NCBI GenBank assembly: GCA_052379845.1
Contig: JBQTCF010000005.1
Reading direction: 5' to 3' (one strand)
Source of the DNA: Roseinatronobacter sp052379845
GTDB taxonomy: Bacteria; Pseudomonadota; Alphaproteobacteria; Rhodobacterales; Rhodobacteraceae
DNA length: 64,000 bases
A program made the position numbers and the translations under genes. Shown here piece by piece: positions 33,612-41,640 of the stretch (position 1 is its first letter; the number at the start of each line of letters is the position of its first letter). The notes under the pieces are model-generated. The model had not been told where the DNA came from and did no database searches. It saw nothing but the letters and a program-made list of their open reading frames with translations.

Positions 33612-35699
33612 TTACCAGCTGAAATTGCGCCCCACGGATACGCGCAGATCGCGCCCGCGGCGGGGTTCGTTATTTGCCAGCCCCCCGTCAAGGATGTTGC
33701 GATACTGCTTGTTCAGCACATTGTTGACGGCCACCTGCACTTCCAGCCCTGCCATGGCCCCTTGATCGGGGCGCCATGTCGCATACAGGTCGCTTACGCC
33801 GTAGCCGGGGAATGCGTCGCCGTTCGCGCGGCTGGCCCCGCGCGCGAATGTCCCGCGCCAGCCATATTCCAGCGTCTGGCCAAAGGCGCGCGCGCCCAGG
33901 TCCAGCACAAGTTCATCTTGCGGTGTGGACTCAAGTCTTGCGCCGGTGGTCTGGTCGGTGCCCAGAAGGCGGGAATAGGCGAATTTGGTGAACAGGGTTT
34001 CGGTGTCATAGCCGCCTTCCAGTTCGATCCCGCGAATATGGGCGCGGGCAATATTGGCATAGGTTGGCCCCGGAACGGAATTTCCCGGCCGTTCAATCTT
34101 GTCGGTAACCCGGTTGCTGAAGGCGGTCAGCTTGACATCCAGACTGTCGCCCTTTGCAAAAACATCGCGCCCGCCATAGGAAAAGCCCGCCTCAAGCGTG
34201 CGCGCACGCTCTGGCCGCAGGTCCAGTGACGTGGTTTTGCCCGCCGCGCTGGCAACGTCGAACATCTCGTCAAGTGACGGCGCGCGTTCGGTCTGGGACA
34301 GCGACCCGAACACGGCCCAGTCCTCGTTCAGTTTGTAATGCAGCGCGAGGGATGCAACGCGCGCGGTATGGCTGCGCCGCTGTCCGTTTACCACCGCGTC
34401 GGAGGGGGTCAGCGCAATGCGATCCGCCCGCAGGCCCAGAACCGCGCTTAGCCGGTCATTCCAGATGAATTCGTTTTGCACGAATACACCATAGCGCCGA
34501 TCCGTGCCTTCCGGGTGAAAGGAAATTGCGCCGGATTCGCGTTGCGCGGCGCGCTTCTGGTGGGATGCGGTGACGCCCAATGTCAGGTAATTCTCCCACC
34601 CCTGGCCCGAGAAGGTGAGGCGGTTTTCAGCGCGCAAGGCCAGCGTGCGGTATTGATAAAACGCATCCTCGAACAGCGGATTGGCTGCCAGAAACGGGTT
34701 GCCGGGAACGGCATTTTCCTGATCGATCAGCGTGCGCGAATAGGACAGCTGCACACGGCTGTCCAGCCACGGGGTGCCATTGGCCGGGTTGGTCCAGACC
34801 AGTGTTGCCGTGTCATCCTGTGCCTTGCGGTCCACTGTGCCGAAAGCCGGGATATCGGCCACTGATGAATAATTCGCGCCATCCTCGTTGCTGCGCCAGC
34901 GCGACAGCGACAGGCTTAGCGTTTGTTCGTTATTGGCGCCGAAGCGGTAGGTGCCCTTCAACAGGCCCGATGTGCCTGCCATGCCCGACCCGGTTACCGG
35001 CGTGCCGTCGCCTGATGTGTAATCCCCTTCGCGGCGATGGGTCAGGGCGGCCAGCATCTCGAAGCTTTCGCCAAAGCGCTGGGCCAGGATGACCGACCCA
35101 AGCGCGCCACCGCCGTTGCTGTTGGCCCCTGCTTTCACGCGCAGGGTTGTCGTTTCGCCCATTTGCAGGAAATCGGTGGCGTCCTTGGTTTCAAATGCGA
35201 CAACACCGCCCAATGCGCCGGACCCATACAGCGCCGAAGATGCCGGCCCGCGCAGGATTTCAACGCGTTTATACAGTTCCGGTTCGCCAAAAAACTGGCC
35301 CACCTGATACAGCTCACCGTATTTTTCCACACCGTCCACGCTGATGATAATGCGGTTCTGGTCCGATGCGTCCCCGCCCACGCCACGAATATTGTAGCGC
35401 TGGCCGGTCATGCGGTCCCCGCCTTGCACCGTGGCACCGGGCACCATGCGCAGCAAATCGCCCGGTGTTGCGGCCTGTTCGCGGTCGATATCTTCCTGCT
35501 CCAGTGTGCTGACGGCCTGCGGGGTGTCAACGGCGGTGCGTGCGCGCCCGAAGCCCAGCACGATGCGGCCCAGAAATGACCCTGGCGCAGCTGCAGGTTC
35601 CGGGCTGGTCTGTGCCTGTGCGGGCAGTGAAACGCCCATGAGTGCCGGAACGGCAATAACGGTCAAAAGGCGCCCTGTGCGCCCTGCTGTCTTGGTCAT
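33612..35699 (-). CDS. hmuR: TonB-dependent haem/haemoglobin receptor
   Basis: This 695-residue outer-membrane receptor has a signal peptide (LLTVIAVPALMGVSLPAQAQ), a plug domain (about 60-175, with TPGDLLRMVPGATVQGG and VEILRGPASSALYGSGALGG) and a 22-strand barrel with NPNLKPE-like LDLRPERARTLEAG. It ends in the aromatic NFSW, as barrels do. The haem family signature region (FSNRVTDKIERPG, YANIARAHIRGIELEGGYDT) is present. It imports haem using energy from the ExbBD-TonB cassette to the right. The gene is downstream of hmuV with a 90-bp gap containing two palindromes, so it probably has an iron-responsive promoter of its own. Confidence 0.92.
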   Translation of the reverse strand: MTKTAGRTGRLLTVIAVPALMGVSLPAQAQTSPEPAAAPGSFLGRIVLGFGRARTAVDTPQAVSTLEQEDIDREQAATPGDLLRMVPGATVQGGDRMTGQRYNIRGVGGDASDQNRIIISVDGVEKYGELYQVGQFFGEPELYKRVEILRGPASSALYGSGALGGVVAFETKDATDFLQMGETTTLRVKAGANSNGGGALGSVILAQRFGESFEMLAALTHRREGDYTSGDGTPVTGSGMAGTSGLLKGTYRFGANNEQTLSLSLSRWRSNEDGANYSSVADIPAFGTVDRKAQDDTATLVWTNPANGTPWLDSRVQLSYSRTLIDQENAVPGNPFLAANPLFEDAFYQYRTLALRAENRLTFSGQGWENYLTLGVTASHQKRAAQRESGAISFHPEGTDRRYGVFVQNEFIWNDRLSAVLGLRADRIALTPSDAVVNGQRRSHTARVASLALHYKLNEDWAVFGSLSQTERAPSLDEMFDVASAAGKTTSLDLRPERARTLEAGFSYGGRDVFAKGDSLDVKLTAFSNRVTDKIERPGNSVPGPTYANIARAHIRGIELEGGYDTETLFTKFAYSRLLGTDQTTGARLESTPQDELVLDLGARAFGQTLEYGWRGTFARGASRANGDAFPGYGVSDLYATWRPDQGAMAGLEVQVAVNNVLNKQYRNILDGGLANNEPRRGRDLRVSVGRNFSW

Positions 35700-35756
35700 C
35701 GGTATCCCCTTGGTGGTTGACTGGCTGGCGATACCGCTGGCGTTCTGACAGGTTCG

Positions 35757-35773
35757 TTACTAATGCTTAGTAA
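35757..35773. promoter_or_regulatory. Perfect palindrome upstream of haem receptor
   Basis: TTACTAATGCTTAGTAA has perfect 7-bp arms with a TGC spacer, about 58 bp before the receptor start. It is a good candidate operator for an iron- or haem-responsive regulator. I do not assign it to RirA, Irr, Fur or IscR from sequence alone. Confidence 0.65.
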
Positions 35774-35775
35774 AA

Positions 35776-35790
35776 GAGTCAAGTTTACTC
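35776..35790. promoter_or_regulatory. Second imperfect palindrome at hmuV 3' end
   Basis: GAGTCAAGTTTACTC is a 15-bp imperfect inverted repeat (GAGTNAANTTNACTC) lying next to the perfect palindrome and overlapping the hmuV stop codon. Together they may form a tandem operator or contribute to the receptor promoter. Confidence 0.45.
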
Positions 35791-36577
35791 AGGCGATTTC
35801 CGCCGCCTGCGGCAGAATAAATGCCTCATTCGCGCGGGGCAGTGCAGAAACGTGCAGATTGCACCCATAGGCGCGCGACAGGGTGGCATCTGTCAGCACA
35901 TCGCGCACGCCGCCCTGTGCCAGAACCTGCCCGTCCAGCATCAGGGTAATCCGGTCTGCGAACATGGCCGTCAGGTTCAGGTCATGCATGACCGCAACCA
36001 CACCGCCGCCCGCGCGCGCGAAGTTGCGCGCCAGTGTCATGACCTGCAACTGGTGCCCGATATCCAGCGCGGCCACGGGTTCGTCCAGAAACAGCCAGCG
36101 CGGCACCGCGTCAACGACCGGCTGCCAGACCTGCAGCAACACGCGGGCCAGCTGCGCGCGCGCCTGTTCCCCGCCCGACAATTCCTGAAAATACCGCCCG
36201 CCATAGCCCGAAAGCCCCACCTGTTCCAGCGCGCGGGTTGGCAGCAGCGCTGCATCAGGGCGCAGGGCCGTTGCCCCCACCAACCCCAGCCGCACGACTT
36301 CATGCACTGTGAAGGGAAAGGCAAGCTGGCTGGCCTGTGGCAACACCGCGCGCAATTCAGCCAGCGCCCAAGCGGGCATTTTGCCTGTGTCCTGTCCGTT
36401 CAGCCGCACAGTGCCCGTATGCGCCAGATCGCCGGTGATGGCCCGCAATAGGGTGGTTTTGCCCGACCCGTTTGGCCCGACAATAACGCTGAGCTGTCCT
36501 GCTTGCGCGCGCAGGCTGGCATTGTGCAAAACGGGTTTGCCCCCAAGGGCTGCATCAATATTCAGGGCTTCCAGCAT
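35789..36577 (-). CDS. hmuV: Haem ABC transporter ATP-binding protein
   Basis: This 262-residue ABC ATPase of the FecE/HmuV type has Walker A GPNGSGKTT (about 34-42), a glutamine-loop region AVLPQASQLAFPFTV, signature LSGGEQARAQLARVLLQ and Walker B RWLFLDEPVAALD. It energises HmuU for haem import into the cytoplasm. The start is 6 bp after the hmuU stop. The LARVLLQVWQPVVDAVPRW insertion before Walker B is typical of HmuV. Confidence 0.94.
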   Translation of the reverse strand: MLEALNIDAALGGKPVLHNASLRAQAGQLSVIVGPNGSGKTTLLRAITGDLAHTGTVRLNGQDTGKMPAWALAELRAVLPQASQLAFPFTVHEVVRLGLVGATALRPDAALLPTRALEQVGLSGYGGRYFQELSGGEQARAQLARVLLQVWQPVVDAVPRWLFLDEPVAALDIGHQLQVMTLARNFARAGGGVVAVMHDLNLTAMFADRITLMLDGQVLAQGGVRDVLTDATLSRAYGCNLHVSALPRANEAFILPQAAEIA

Positions 36578-36583
36578 GGCGGT

Positions 36584-37666
36584 TCACATATCCACAATGC
36601 CGCGACGGCGCAGCAATATCCACAGAAAAACCGGCCCGCCCAGAACGGCAGTGACAATGCCGATGGGCAGTTCCGCCGGTGCGATGACAAGGCGTGCAAT
36701 CATATCGGCCAGCAGCAACAACCCCGCGCCCAGCAGGGCCGCTGCGGGCAGCAGGAAGCGATGGTCCGGCCCTATGGCCAGCCGCAGCAGATGCGGCACA
36801 ACGATTCCGATAAACCCGATCCCGCCCGACACTGCCACGGCTGCGCCGGTTGCGCCTGCAACGGTCAGGATGGCCATATTCTTCATGCGCTGAACGGGAA
36901 TGCCGATATGCGCCGCAGCCCCTTCGCCCAGCGCCAGCCCGTTCAGCGCGCGCGCCAGCACAGGCGTGGCAATCAGCGCCAGTACCATGATGGGCGCTGC
37001 CGCGGCCAGTTTGGCCCAGCTTGCCCCTGCCAGCGACCCCAGCCCCCAAAATGTCAGGTCGCGCAATTGCTGGTCATCCGCGATATAGACCAGAATGCCC
37101 GTCAGCGCACCGGCCAGCGCCCCAAGCGCGATACCCGCCAGCAACATGGTTGCCACCGATGTGCGCCCGCGCCGTGTGGACACCCGATAAAGGATCAGCG
37201 TTGATGCCCAGCCGCCCAGAAAGGCCGCCAGCGGCACCAGATGCATGCCTGCCACCCCCAGCAGCGCGGCAGGCAGCATTCCGCCCAGAACAATGGCCAG
37301 CACAGCGCCAAGCCCGGCCCCTGCGCCCACACCTACAATGCCCGGATCGGCCAGCGGGTTGCGAAACAGCCCCTGCATGACGGCCCCCGACACGGCCAGC
37401 GATGCGCCCACCAACAAGCCCGTCAACAACCGTGGCAGGCGGATGTCGAACAGGACCACCCGTTCGCGCAGGCTCAGCGCCTCGCCGCTGGCCAGTTTCC
37501 ACGCCACATCTGCCAGCGACACACCCGCAGCGCCAACCCCCAGCGACAGCACGGACACCCCTGCCACGAACACCGTCAATGCGGCCAGTGCGGCGCGGGC
37601 GCGCTGCGCGCGGTCGCCCGCCACCACCGCCTCAGGGCCGCGCGACGGGACGGAAAGCGCAACCAT
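36584..37666 (-). CDS. hmuU: Haem ABC transporter permease
   Basis: This 360-residue FecCD-family permease has about nine or ten helices. Family text: LFDIRLPRLLTGLLVGASLA, SGAVMQGLFRNPLADPGIVGVGAGAG, and IGFIGIVVPHLLRLAIGPDHRFLLP. It carries haem across the inner membrane with HmuV and HmuT. It lies 4 bp after hmuT and 6 bp before hmuV. The N-terminus extends about 25 residues beyond the first helix. Confidence 0.95.
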   Translation of the reverse strand: MVALSVPSRGPEAVVAGDRAQRARAALAALTVFVAGVSVLSLGVGAAGVSLADVAWKLASGEALSLRERVVLFDIRLPRLLTGLLVGASLAVSGAVMQGLFRNPLADPGIVGVGAGAGLGAVLAIVLGGMLPAALLGVAGMHLVPLAAFLGGWASTLILYRVSTRRGRTSVATMLLAGIALGALAGALTGILVYIADDQQLRDLTFWGLGSLAGASWAKLAAAAPIMVLALIATPVLARALNGLALGEGAAAHIGIPVQRMKNMAILTVAGATGAAVAVSGGIGFIGIVVPHLLRLAIGPDHRFLLPAAALLGAGLLLLADMIARLVIAPAELPIGIVTAVLGGPVFLWILLRRRGIVDM

Positions 37667-37670
37667 GCCC

Positions 37671-38513
37671 TTAGCCCCCCTGATGCGTCAGCGATGGATA
37701 GATGGCCTTGTGCAGGTCATGGGCGGCCTGTGCAGTGCGCGGGCCAAACCCCAACAGGTAAATCCCGTTCATGCGGATGATCTGCCCTTTTTGTGCCGCA
37801 GGCGTCAGGCCAAGTGCGGGATGGGCGGCAATTTCGGCATTACTCAGGGCGTGGTCCCCGTCGCGGTCCATCATCACGATGACATCTGGCGCGGCGGCGG
37901 CAATGGCTTCGTCTGTCAGCAGGCGGTAGCCCGCGAAATCGTCGAAGGCGTTGACCGCCCCCGCCAGTTCGATCATGGCGCCTGCGCCAGTGTCACGCCC
38001 GGCGGCATTGATACGCCCCCCTTGCGCGGACAGCACGAACATGGCGCGCCGGGGCGTTCTGACCAGTGCGGTCTGGTCTGCCAGTGCCGCGAAATCGGCG
38101 CGCAGTTCTGCCACAAGGGCCGCGCCCGCATCCTGGGCGTGCAAATGCTGCGCGACCATTTCGACACGTTCCAGCACCGCGCCCGCGCTTGGGGCTTCCG
38201 TGATCTGGACAAAGGGCACGTCTGCGGCCTGCATGATCTGAATAGTTTCCAGCGGTCCCGCCCCTTCAGACGCAAGGATCAGGTCGGGGTCAAGCTGCAA
38301 CAGCCCTTCGGGCGACAAGGCCCGCATATAGCCCACATCCGGCAGGTCATTGACGGGGGGTGGAAAGCTGGCGGTGGTGTCGCGCCCCACAAGGCGGTGG
38401 TCCTGCCCCAGCGCATACACAATTTCCGCAAGCCCCCCGCCAATGACCACAACGCGGTCCTGCGCCGCAGCGGGGGTGACCAGCATCAGGGTTGCCAGCG
38501 CCGCGCGGATCAT
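37671..38513 (-). CDS. hmuT: Haem ABC transporter periplasmic binding protein
   Basis: This 280-residue protein begins with a signal peptide (MIRAALATLMLVTPAAAQ) followed by a class III periplasmic-binding fold: VVVIGGGLAEIVYALGQDHRLVGRDTTA, SPEGLLQLDPDLILASEGAGP, and a C-terminal NGIYLLGFGPRTAQAAHDL. It hands haem from the outer-membrane receptor to HmuUV. Its start overlaps the hmuS stop by ATGA, coupling uptake to haem handling. Confidence 0.93.
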   Translation of the reverse strand: MIRAALATLMLVTPAAAQDRVVVIGGGLAEIVYALGQDHRLVGRDTTASFPPPVNDLPDVGYMRALSPEGLLQLDPDLILASEGAGPLETIQIMQAADVPFVQITEAPSAGAVLERVEMVAQHLHAQDAGAALVAELRADFAALADQTALVRTPRRAMFVLSAQGGRINAAGRDTGAGAMIELAGAVNAFDDFAGYRLLTDEAIAAAAPDVIVMMDRDGDHALSNAEIAAHPALGLTPAAQKGQIIRMNGIYLLGFGPRTAQAAHDLHKAIYPSLTHQGG

Positions 38514-39550
38514 GCTGCACCCCCTTGCGCACGGGGCAGGGTTTCCAGCAGCGCCTGAAACGCGGTGGTGTCCGGGTCGCGCTTGCCGAAGATCTGTGTG
38601 ATCAGGCCGCCATCTGCGTCAAACGCTTCAACGGAATGGGCCATGCCGTGGCGGGTGGGTTTGGACACCAGCCAGACTTCGGCAATATGGTCGGTGCGCA
38701 AATGCAGGTTGAAGCGCGGGTCCATGACATTGATCCATGGTCCCATCGGGGTGACTTGGGCAATGGGGCCACCATGAATCTGGATACAGCCCTGATTGCC
38801 CACAAAGATCATCAGTGGCACCGATTGCGCCGCCGCCCCGTGCAGCAAGTCCACGATGGCATCAGCGGCAAGGGGCTTGGCCCATTGTTCACCGACGATG
38901 CGGTATGCCCCAAGGCGGTTCATCTTCAGCCGTGCAGCAAGGCGCAGGAACTGATGGGTGTCGGTCATTGCGGCCCAGTCGCGGCGCAATTCCTCCAGCT
39001 TCTCGGGGCGGGATTTCGGGGCCTCGACCGGGGGGCGGGGGGTCAGTTCCACGCGGTCGGACTGGTTGGGCAGGCGCAAATCTGACACCAGCGTGTCAAA
39101 CGCGGCGCGGTCCGAATGGTCGTTCAGAAAGACCTTGTGCACCGCATCGCCTGCGGCGTCAAACACCTGAACAGATGGGCGCGGTCCGTCCAGCAGGGCA
39201 AAGCCATGGACCCAATGGCGCGGGAACATGCGCAGGTCAATTTCCGCGCCCAGCACCATGGAAGCATGTGCGCCAGCGTGATAATCCTCATAGGTTCCGG
39301 TGCGTTCATGCACGCAAGAGGCGTTGCGCGTCAGCGCCATGACATCGCCCAGACGCTGGATTGCAGGCATCAGCCTGTCCAGTGCGGGATCAATGCGCAC
39401 CACACGGCTGCCATCGACATGGGCTGCCACAAGGGTGGCTTCCGTCACATCGAACTTGTCAGCCAGATCGCGGGCGCGGGTTTTGGGGTGGTCCTGGCGG
39501 GCCTGCCGCAGGTCGGCGGGTGTGGGGCGGGTTGCAAGGTCAAGTGTCAT
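38510..39550 (-). CDS. hmuS: Haemin-degrading factor / haem-binding cytoplasmic protein
   Basis: This 346-residue protein of the HemS/HmuS/ChuX family consists of two similar halves, as expected for the tandem HemS domain. Segments such as VMALTRNASCVHERTGTYED and IVGEQWAKPLAADAIVDLL, and the haem-contact histidines in each half, fit the family. It receives haem in the cytoplasm and degrades or delivers it. It is the first gene of the hmuSTUV-hmuR series and is divergent from the TonB cassette, so regulation likely acts in 39551-39760. Confidence 0.92.
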   Translation of the reverse strand: MTLDLATRPTPADLRQARQDHPKTRARDLADKFDVTEATLVAAHVDGSRVVRIDPALDRLMPAIQRLGDVMALTRNASCVHERTGTYEDYHAGAHASMVLGAEIDLRMFPRHWVHGFALLDGPRPSVQVFDAAGDAVHKVFLNDHSDRAAFDTLVSDLRLPNQSDRVELTPRPPVEAPKSRPEKLEELRRDWAAMTDTHQFLRLAARLKMNRLGAYRIVGEQWAKPLAADAIVDLLHGAAAQSVPLMIFVGNQGCIQIHGGPIAQVTPMGPWINVMDPRFNLHLRTDHIAEVWLVSKPTRHGMAHSVEAFDADGGLITQIFGKRDPDTTAFQALLETLPRAQGGAA

Positions 39551-39760
39551 CGAATGCTCCTGTCAGTCGCGAGTGATTTTGGGTCAGGCGCGTGTCTGGC
39601 AGCGTGCTGGATGGCGCGAAACGGCAGGGCCGCTTCATTCTTGACAGTTTCACTAGGATAATGTTAGGCGCAGTTCAAGCGCAAATTCTGCGCAGCCAGC
39701 CCCAACCAGCCATGGTGCCAGCCCTTCCCCGTAAAAACACCTGTGATGAAAGGCCGCGAC
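39551..39760. other. Divergent promoter region, hmu operon / TonB cassette
   Basis: These 210 bp separate the two iron-related operons and should carry shared iron regulation. TTGACA occurs at about 39641-39646 with the AT-rich CTAGGATAATGTTAG just after it, which looks like a promoter and operator zone, but I could not fit a full consensus with correct spacing. Confidence 0.45.
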
Positions 39761-40174
39761 ATGCGCGTTGTGCATATTATTCCGGCGCTTGCCGTTTCTT
39801 TGGGCCTGGCATGGCCTGCCCATGCGGATGATCCCGCATTGCGTATAAGGCTGGATCAGGCCACGCAGTTGCAAGATGATTGCCAGCTTTTCTTCGTGCT
39901 GGAAAACCAGTTGGGCGCGGGCATTGACAGCTTGCAGGCCGAAACAGTGCTGCTTGGCCCCGAAAACCGTGTCTTGCGCCTAAGTTTGCTGGATTTTCAG
40001 TCCTTGCCCGAAAGCGGGCTGCGGGTGCGCAGTTTTCAGTTCCCGTCCCTTGGTTGTGACCAGATCGGGCGGGTTTTGTTCAACGCTGTGGGCGAATGCG
40101 CGCCCTTGGGCGCTGCGGCCTGCACCGCCGCGCTGCATGTCGACAGCCAAACCGCCATCGAGGTGATGAAATGA
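39761..40174 (+). CDS. Small secreted protein of the TonB cassette (uncharacterised)
   Basis: This 137-residue protein has a clear signal peptide (RVVHIIPALAVSLGLAWPAHA) and a soluble periplasmic remainder with four cysteines (DDCQLF, LGCDQ, GECAPLGAAAC). That makes one or two disulfides likely. I do not recognise the family by name; similar small proteins precede exbB in other alphaproteobacterial haem loci as far as I recall. ATG 39761 has AAAGG 7 nt upstream; ATG 39746 is an alternative. Its stop overlaps exbB by ATGA. A helper of the TonB-ExbBD motor or of haem capture in the periplasm is plausible. Confidence 0.7.
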   Translation: MRVVHIIPALAVSLGLAWPAHADDPALRIRLDQATQLQDDCQLFFVLENQLGAGIDSLQAETVLLGPENRVLRLSLLDFQSLPESGLRVRSFQFPSLGCDQIGRVLFNAVGECAPLGAAACTAALHVDSQTAIEVMK

Positions 40175-40872
40175 CCATCACTTTTGCCAGTATTCTGGAC
40201 GATCTGGCCGGTTTTCTGGCACTGGGGGGGCCGGTTGTGGCGGTCTTGTTGGCCATGTCACTGGTGGCGCTGGCGCTGGTTCTGCTCAAGCTGTGGCAAT
40301 TCCGGCGCGCGGGTGTCGGGGACCACGCTGATATTGTCGCGGCGCTGGACCTGATGGACCGCGGTGCCGCACATGCCGCCATCACGCGCGCCGCGCAGGG
40401 GCGCAACCATCTTGCCCCGCTGACCGTGCTGGCGCTGACCGTGGTCAATGCGCGCGACACACAAGGCGATGCAGTGCGCGCGCGGTTGACGGGCCTGGCC
40501 GAAGCAGCAACAACGCGCCTGCAATCCGGGTTCCGGGCACTAGACAGCATTGCACAGGTTGCGCCCTTGCTGGGGTTGTTTGGCACGGTTCTGGGCATGA
40601 TCAGCGCGTTCCAGTCCCTGCAGGATGCAGGCGCGGCGGTGGACCCGTCCGCGCTGGCGGGGGGGATATGGGTTGCGCTATTGACCACAGCTGTGGGCCT
40701 TGGCGTTGCCATGCCCACAGCGCTGGTGCTGACATGGTTTGAATCGCGCGTCATGCGCGAAGCACAGCTGGCCATGCAGATCATTGACGTGGCGCTGTGT
40801 TCAGGGTTGGCGCAAGACTGCGCGCGCGGGATGGTGGCGGCCCCGCCCGCGACGGTGGCGCAGCATGCCTGA
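40171..40872 (+). CDS. exbB: ExbB/TolQ-family proton channel subunit
   Basis: This 233-residue MotA/TolQ/ExbB-family inner-membrane protein has three helices: FLALGGPVVAVLLAMSLVALALVLL near the N-terminus and two in the C-terminal half (IAQVAPLLGLFGTVLGMISAF and GGIWVALLTTAVGLGVAMPTALVL), which hold the pore-lining polar residues. It forms the proton-driven motor with ExbD that powers TonB. It overlaps the preceding gene by ATGA and exbD by 8 bp. Confidence 0.92.
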   Translation: MTITFASILDDLAGFLALGGPVVAVLLAMSLVALALVLLKLWQFRRAGVGDHADIVAALDLMDRGAAHAAITRAAQGRNHLAPLTVLALTVVNARDTQGDAVRARLTGLAEAATTRLQSGFRALDSIAQVAPLLGLFGTVLGMISAFQSLQDAGAAVDPSALAGGIWVALLTTAVGLGVAMPTALVLTWFESRVMREAQLAMQIIDVALCSGLAQDCARGMVAAPPATVAQHA

Positions 40873-41254
40873 ACGGCTGGACATAGCGATCCGGCGCAAG
40901 CGGTTATCCATGACCTCGCTGATTGATGTGATCTTTCTGTTGCTGCTGTTCTTCATGCTCAGTTCCACTTTTGCACGGCAGGGGGAAGTGCCGCTTGATC
41001 TGGCCATGGGGGGGGCGACGGAAATGCCTGAAACCCCGCCGTTGTTTTTGCAACTGGCCCCTGATGGATTGCGCCTGAACAGCGTTCAGGGCACGGATGA
41101 CGACCTGCAAGCCGCCCTTGACACCCCCGAAGGCGGGCTGGTGCTGGTGGCACTGGCGGACGGGGTTGATGCGCAACGTCTGGCCGATATCCTGTATCTG
41201 ATCCAGCGCCGAAACGGCTGGCGCATTGGCGTTATCGGGGGGGGCGGCACATGA
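40865..41254 (+). CDS. exbD: ExbD/TolR-family protein 1
   Basis: This 129-residue protein has one N-terminal helix (SMTSLIDVIFLLLLFFMLSSTF) containing the essential membrane aspartate in SLIDVIF, and a periplasmic domain. It is the usual motor partner of ExbB. The start overlaps exbB by 8 bp and the stop overlaps the second ExbD gene by ATGA. Two consecutive and different ExbD genes are unusual; this one keeps the charged helix residue. Confidence 0.9.
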   Translation: MPERLDIAIRRKRLSMTSLIDVIFLLLLFFMLSSTFARQGEVPLDLAMGGATEMPETPPLFLQLAPDGLRLNSVQGTDDDLQAALDTPEGGLVLVALADGVDAQRLADILYLIQRRNGWRIGVIGGGGT

Positions 41255-41640
41255 CGCGGCGTGCAGTATCCCTTGTCCCCCGTGCGCGGCCCGAACCCAA
41301 CATCGCGCTGATCAACATCGTGTTTCTGATGCTGGTGTTTTTCCTGATTGCGGGCAGTCTGGCCCCGCGCCCCGACCCCGATGTGACGCTTGTCAGCCTG
41401 TCGGATATCGCCACCCATCCCCCCAGCGATGCGCTGGTGCTGCTGGCCGATGGCACATTGCGCCTGAACGGGCAGGCCGTGACCTTGCCCGACGCGGTGG
41501 GCCAACTGGCGGGACAGGCACGGGTGCGCCTGTTGCCGGACCGTGCGGCCCCTGCAGCGATATTGATCGAAACGGCGCAGGCATTGCGCAGGGGGGGTGC
41601 GCCAAAACTGGTTCTTGTCACACAGGAGGGGTTGAAATGA
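41251..41640 (+). CDS. ExbD/TolR-family protein 2 (divergent)
   Basis: This 129-residue protein resembles ExbD with one N-terminal helix (NIALINIVFLMLVFFLIAGSL). Where ExbD has the conserved aspartate (LIDVIFLLL), this copy reads LINIVFLML, with Asn in place of Asp. The protonatable residue is thus lost, so it may act as a structural partner in a mixed ExbD dimer. It lies between exbD1 and tonB with 4-bp overlaps on both sides, indicating a fixed place in the cassette. Confidence 0.85.
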   Translation: MTRRAVSLVPRARPEPNIALINIVFLMLVFFLIAGSLAPRPDPDVTLVSLSDIATHPPSDALVLLADGTLRLNGQAVTLPDAVGQLAGQARVRLLPDRAAPAAILIETAQALRRGGAPKLVLVTQEGLK

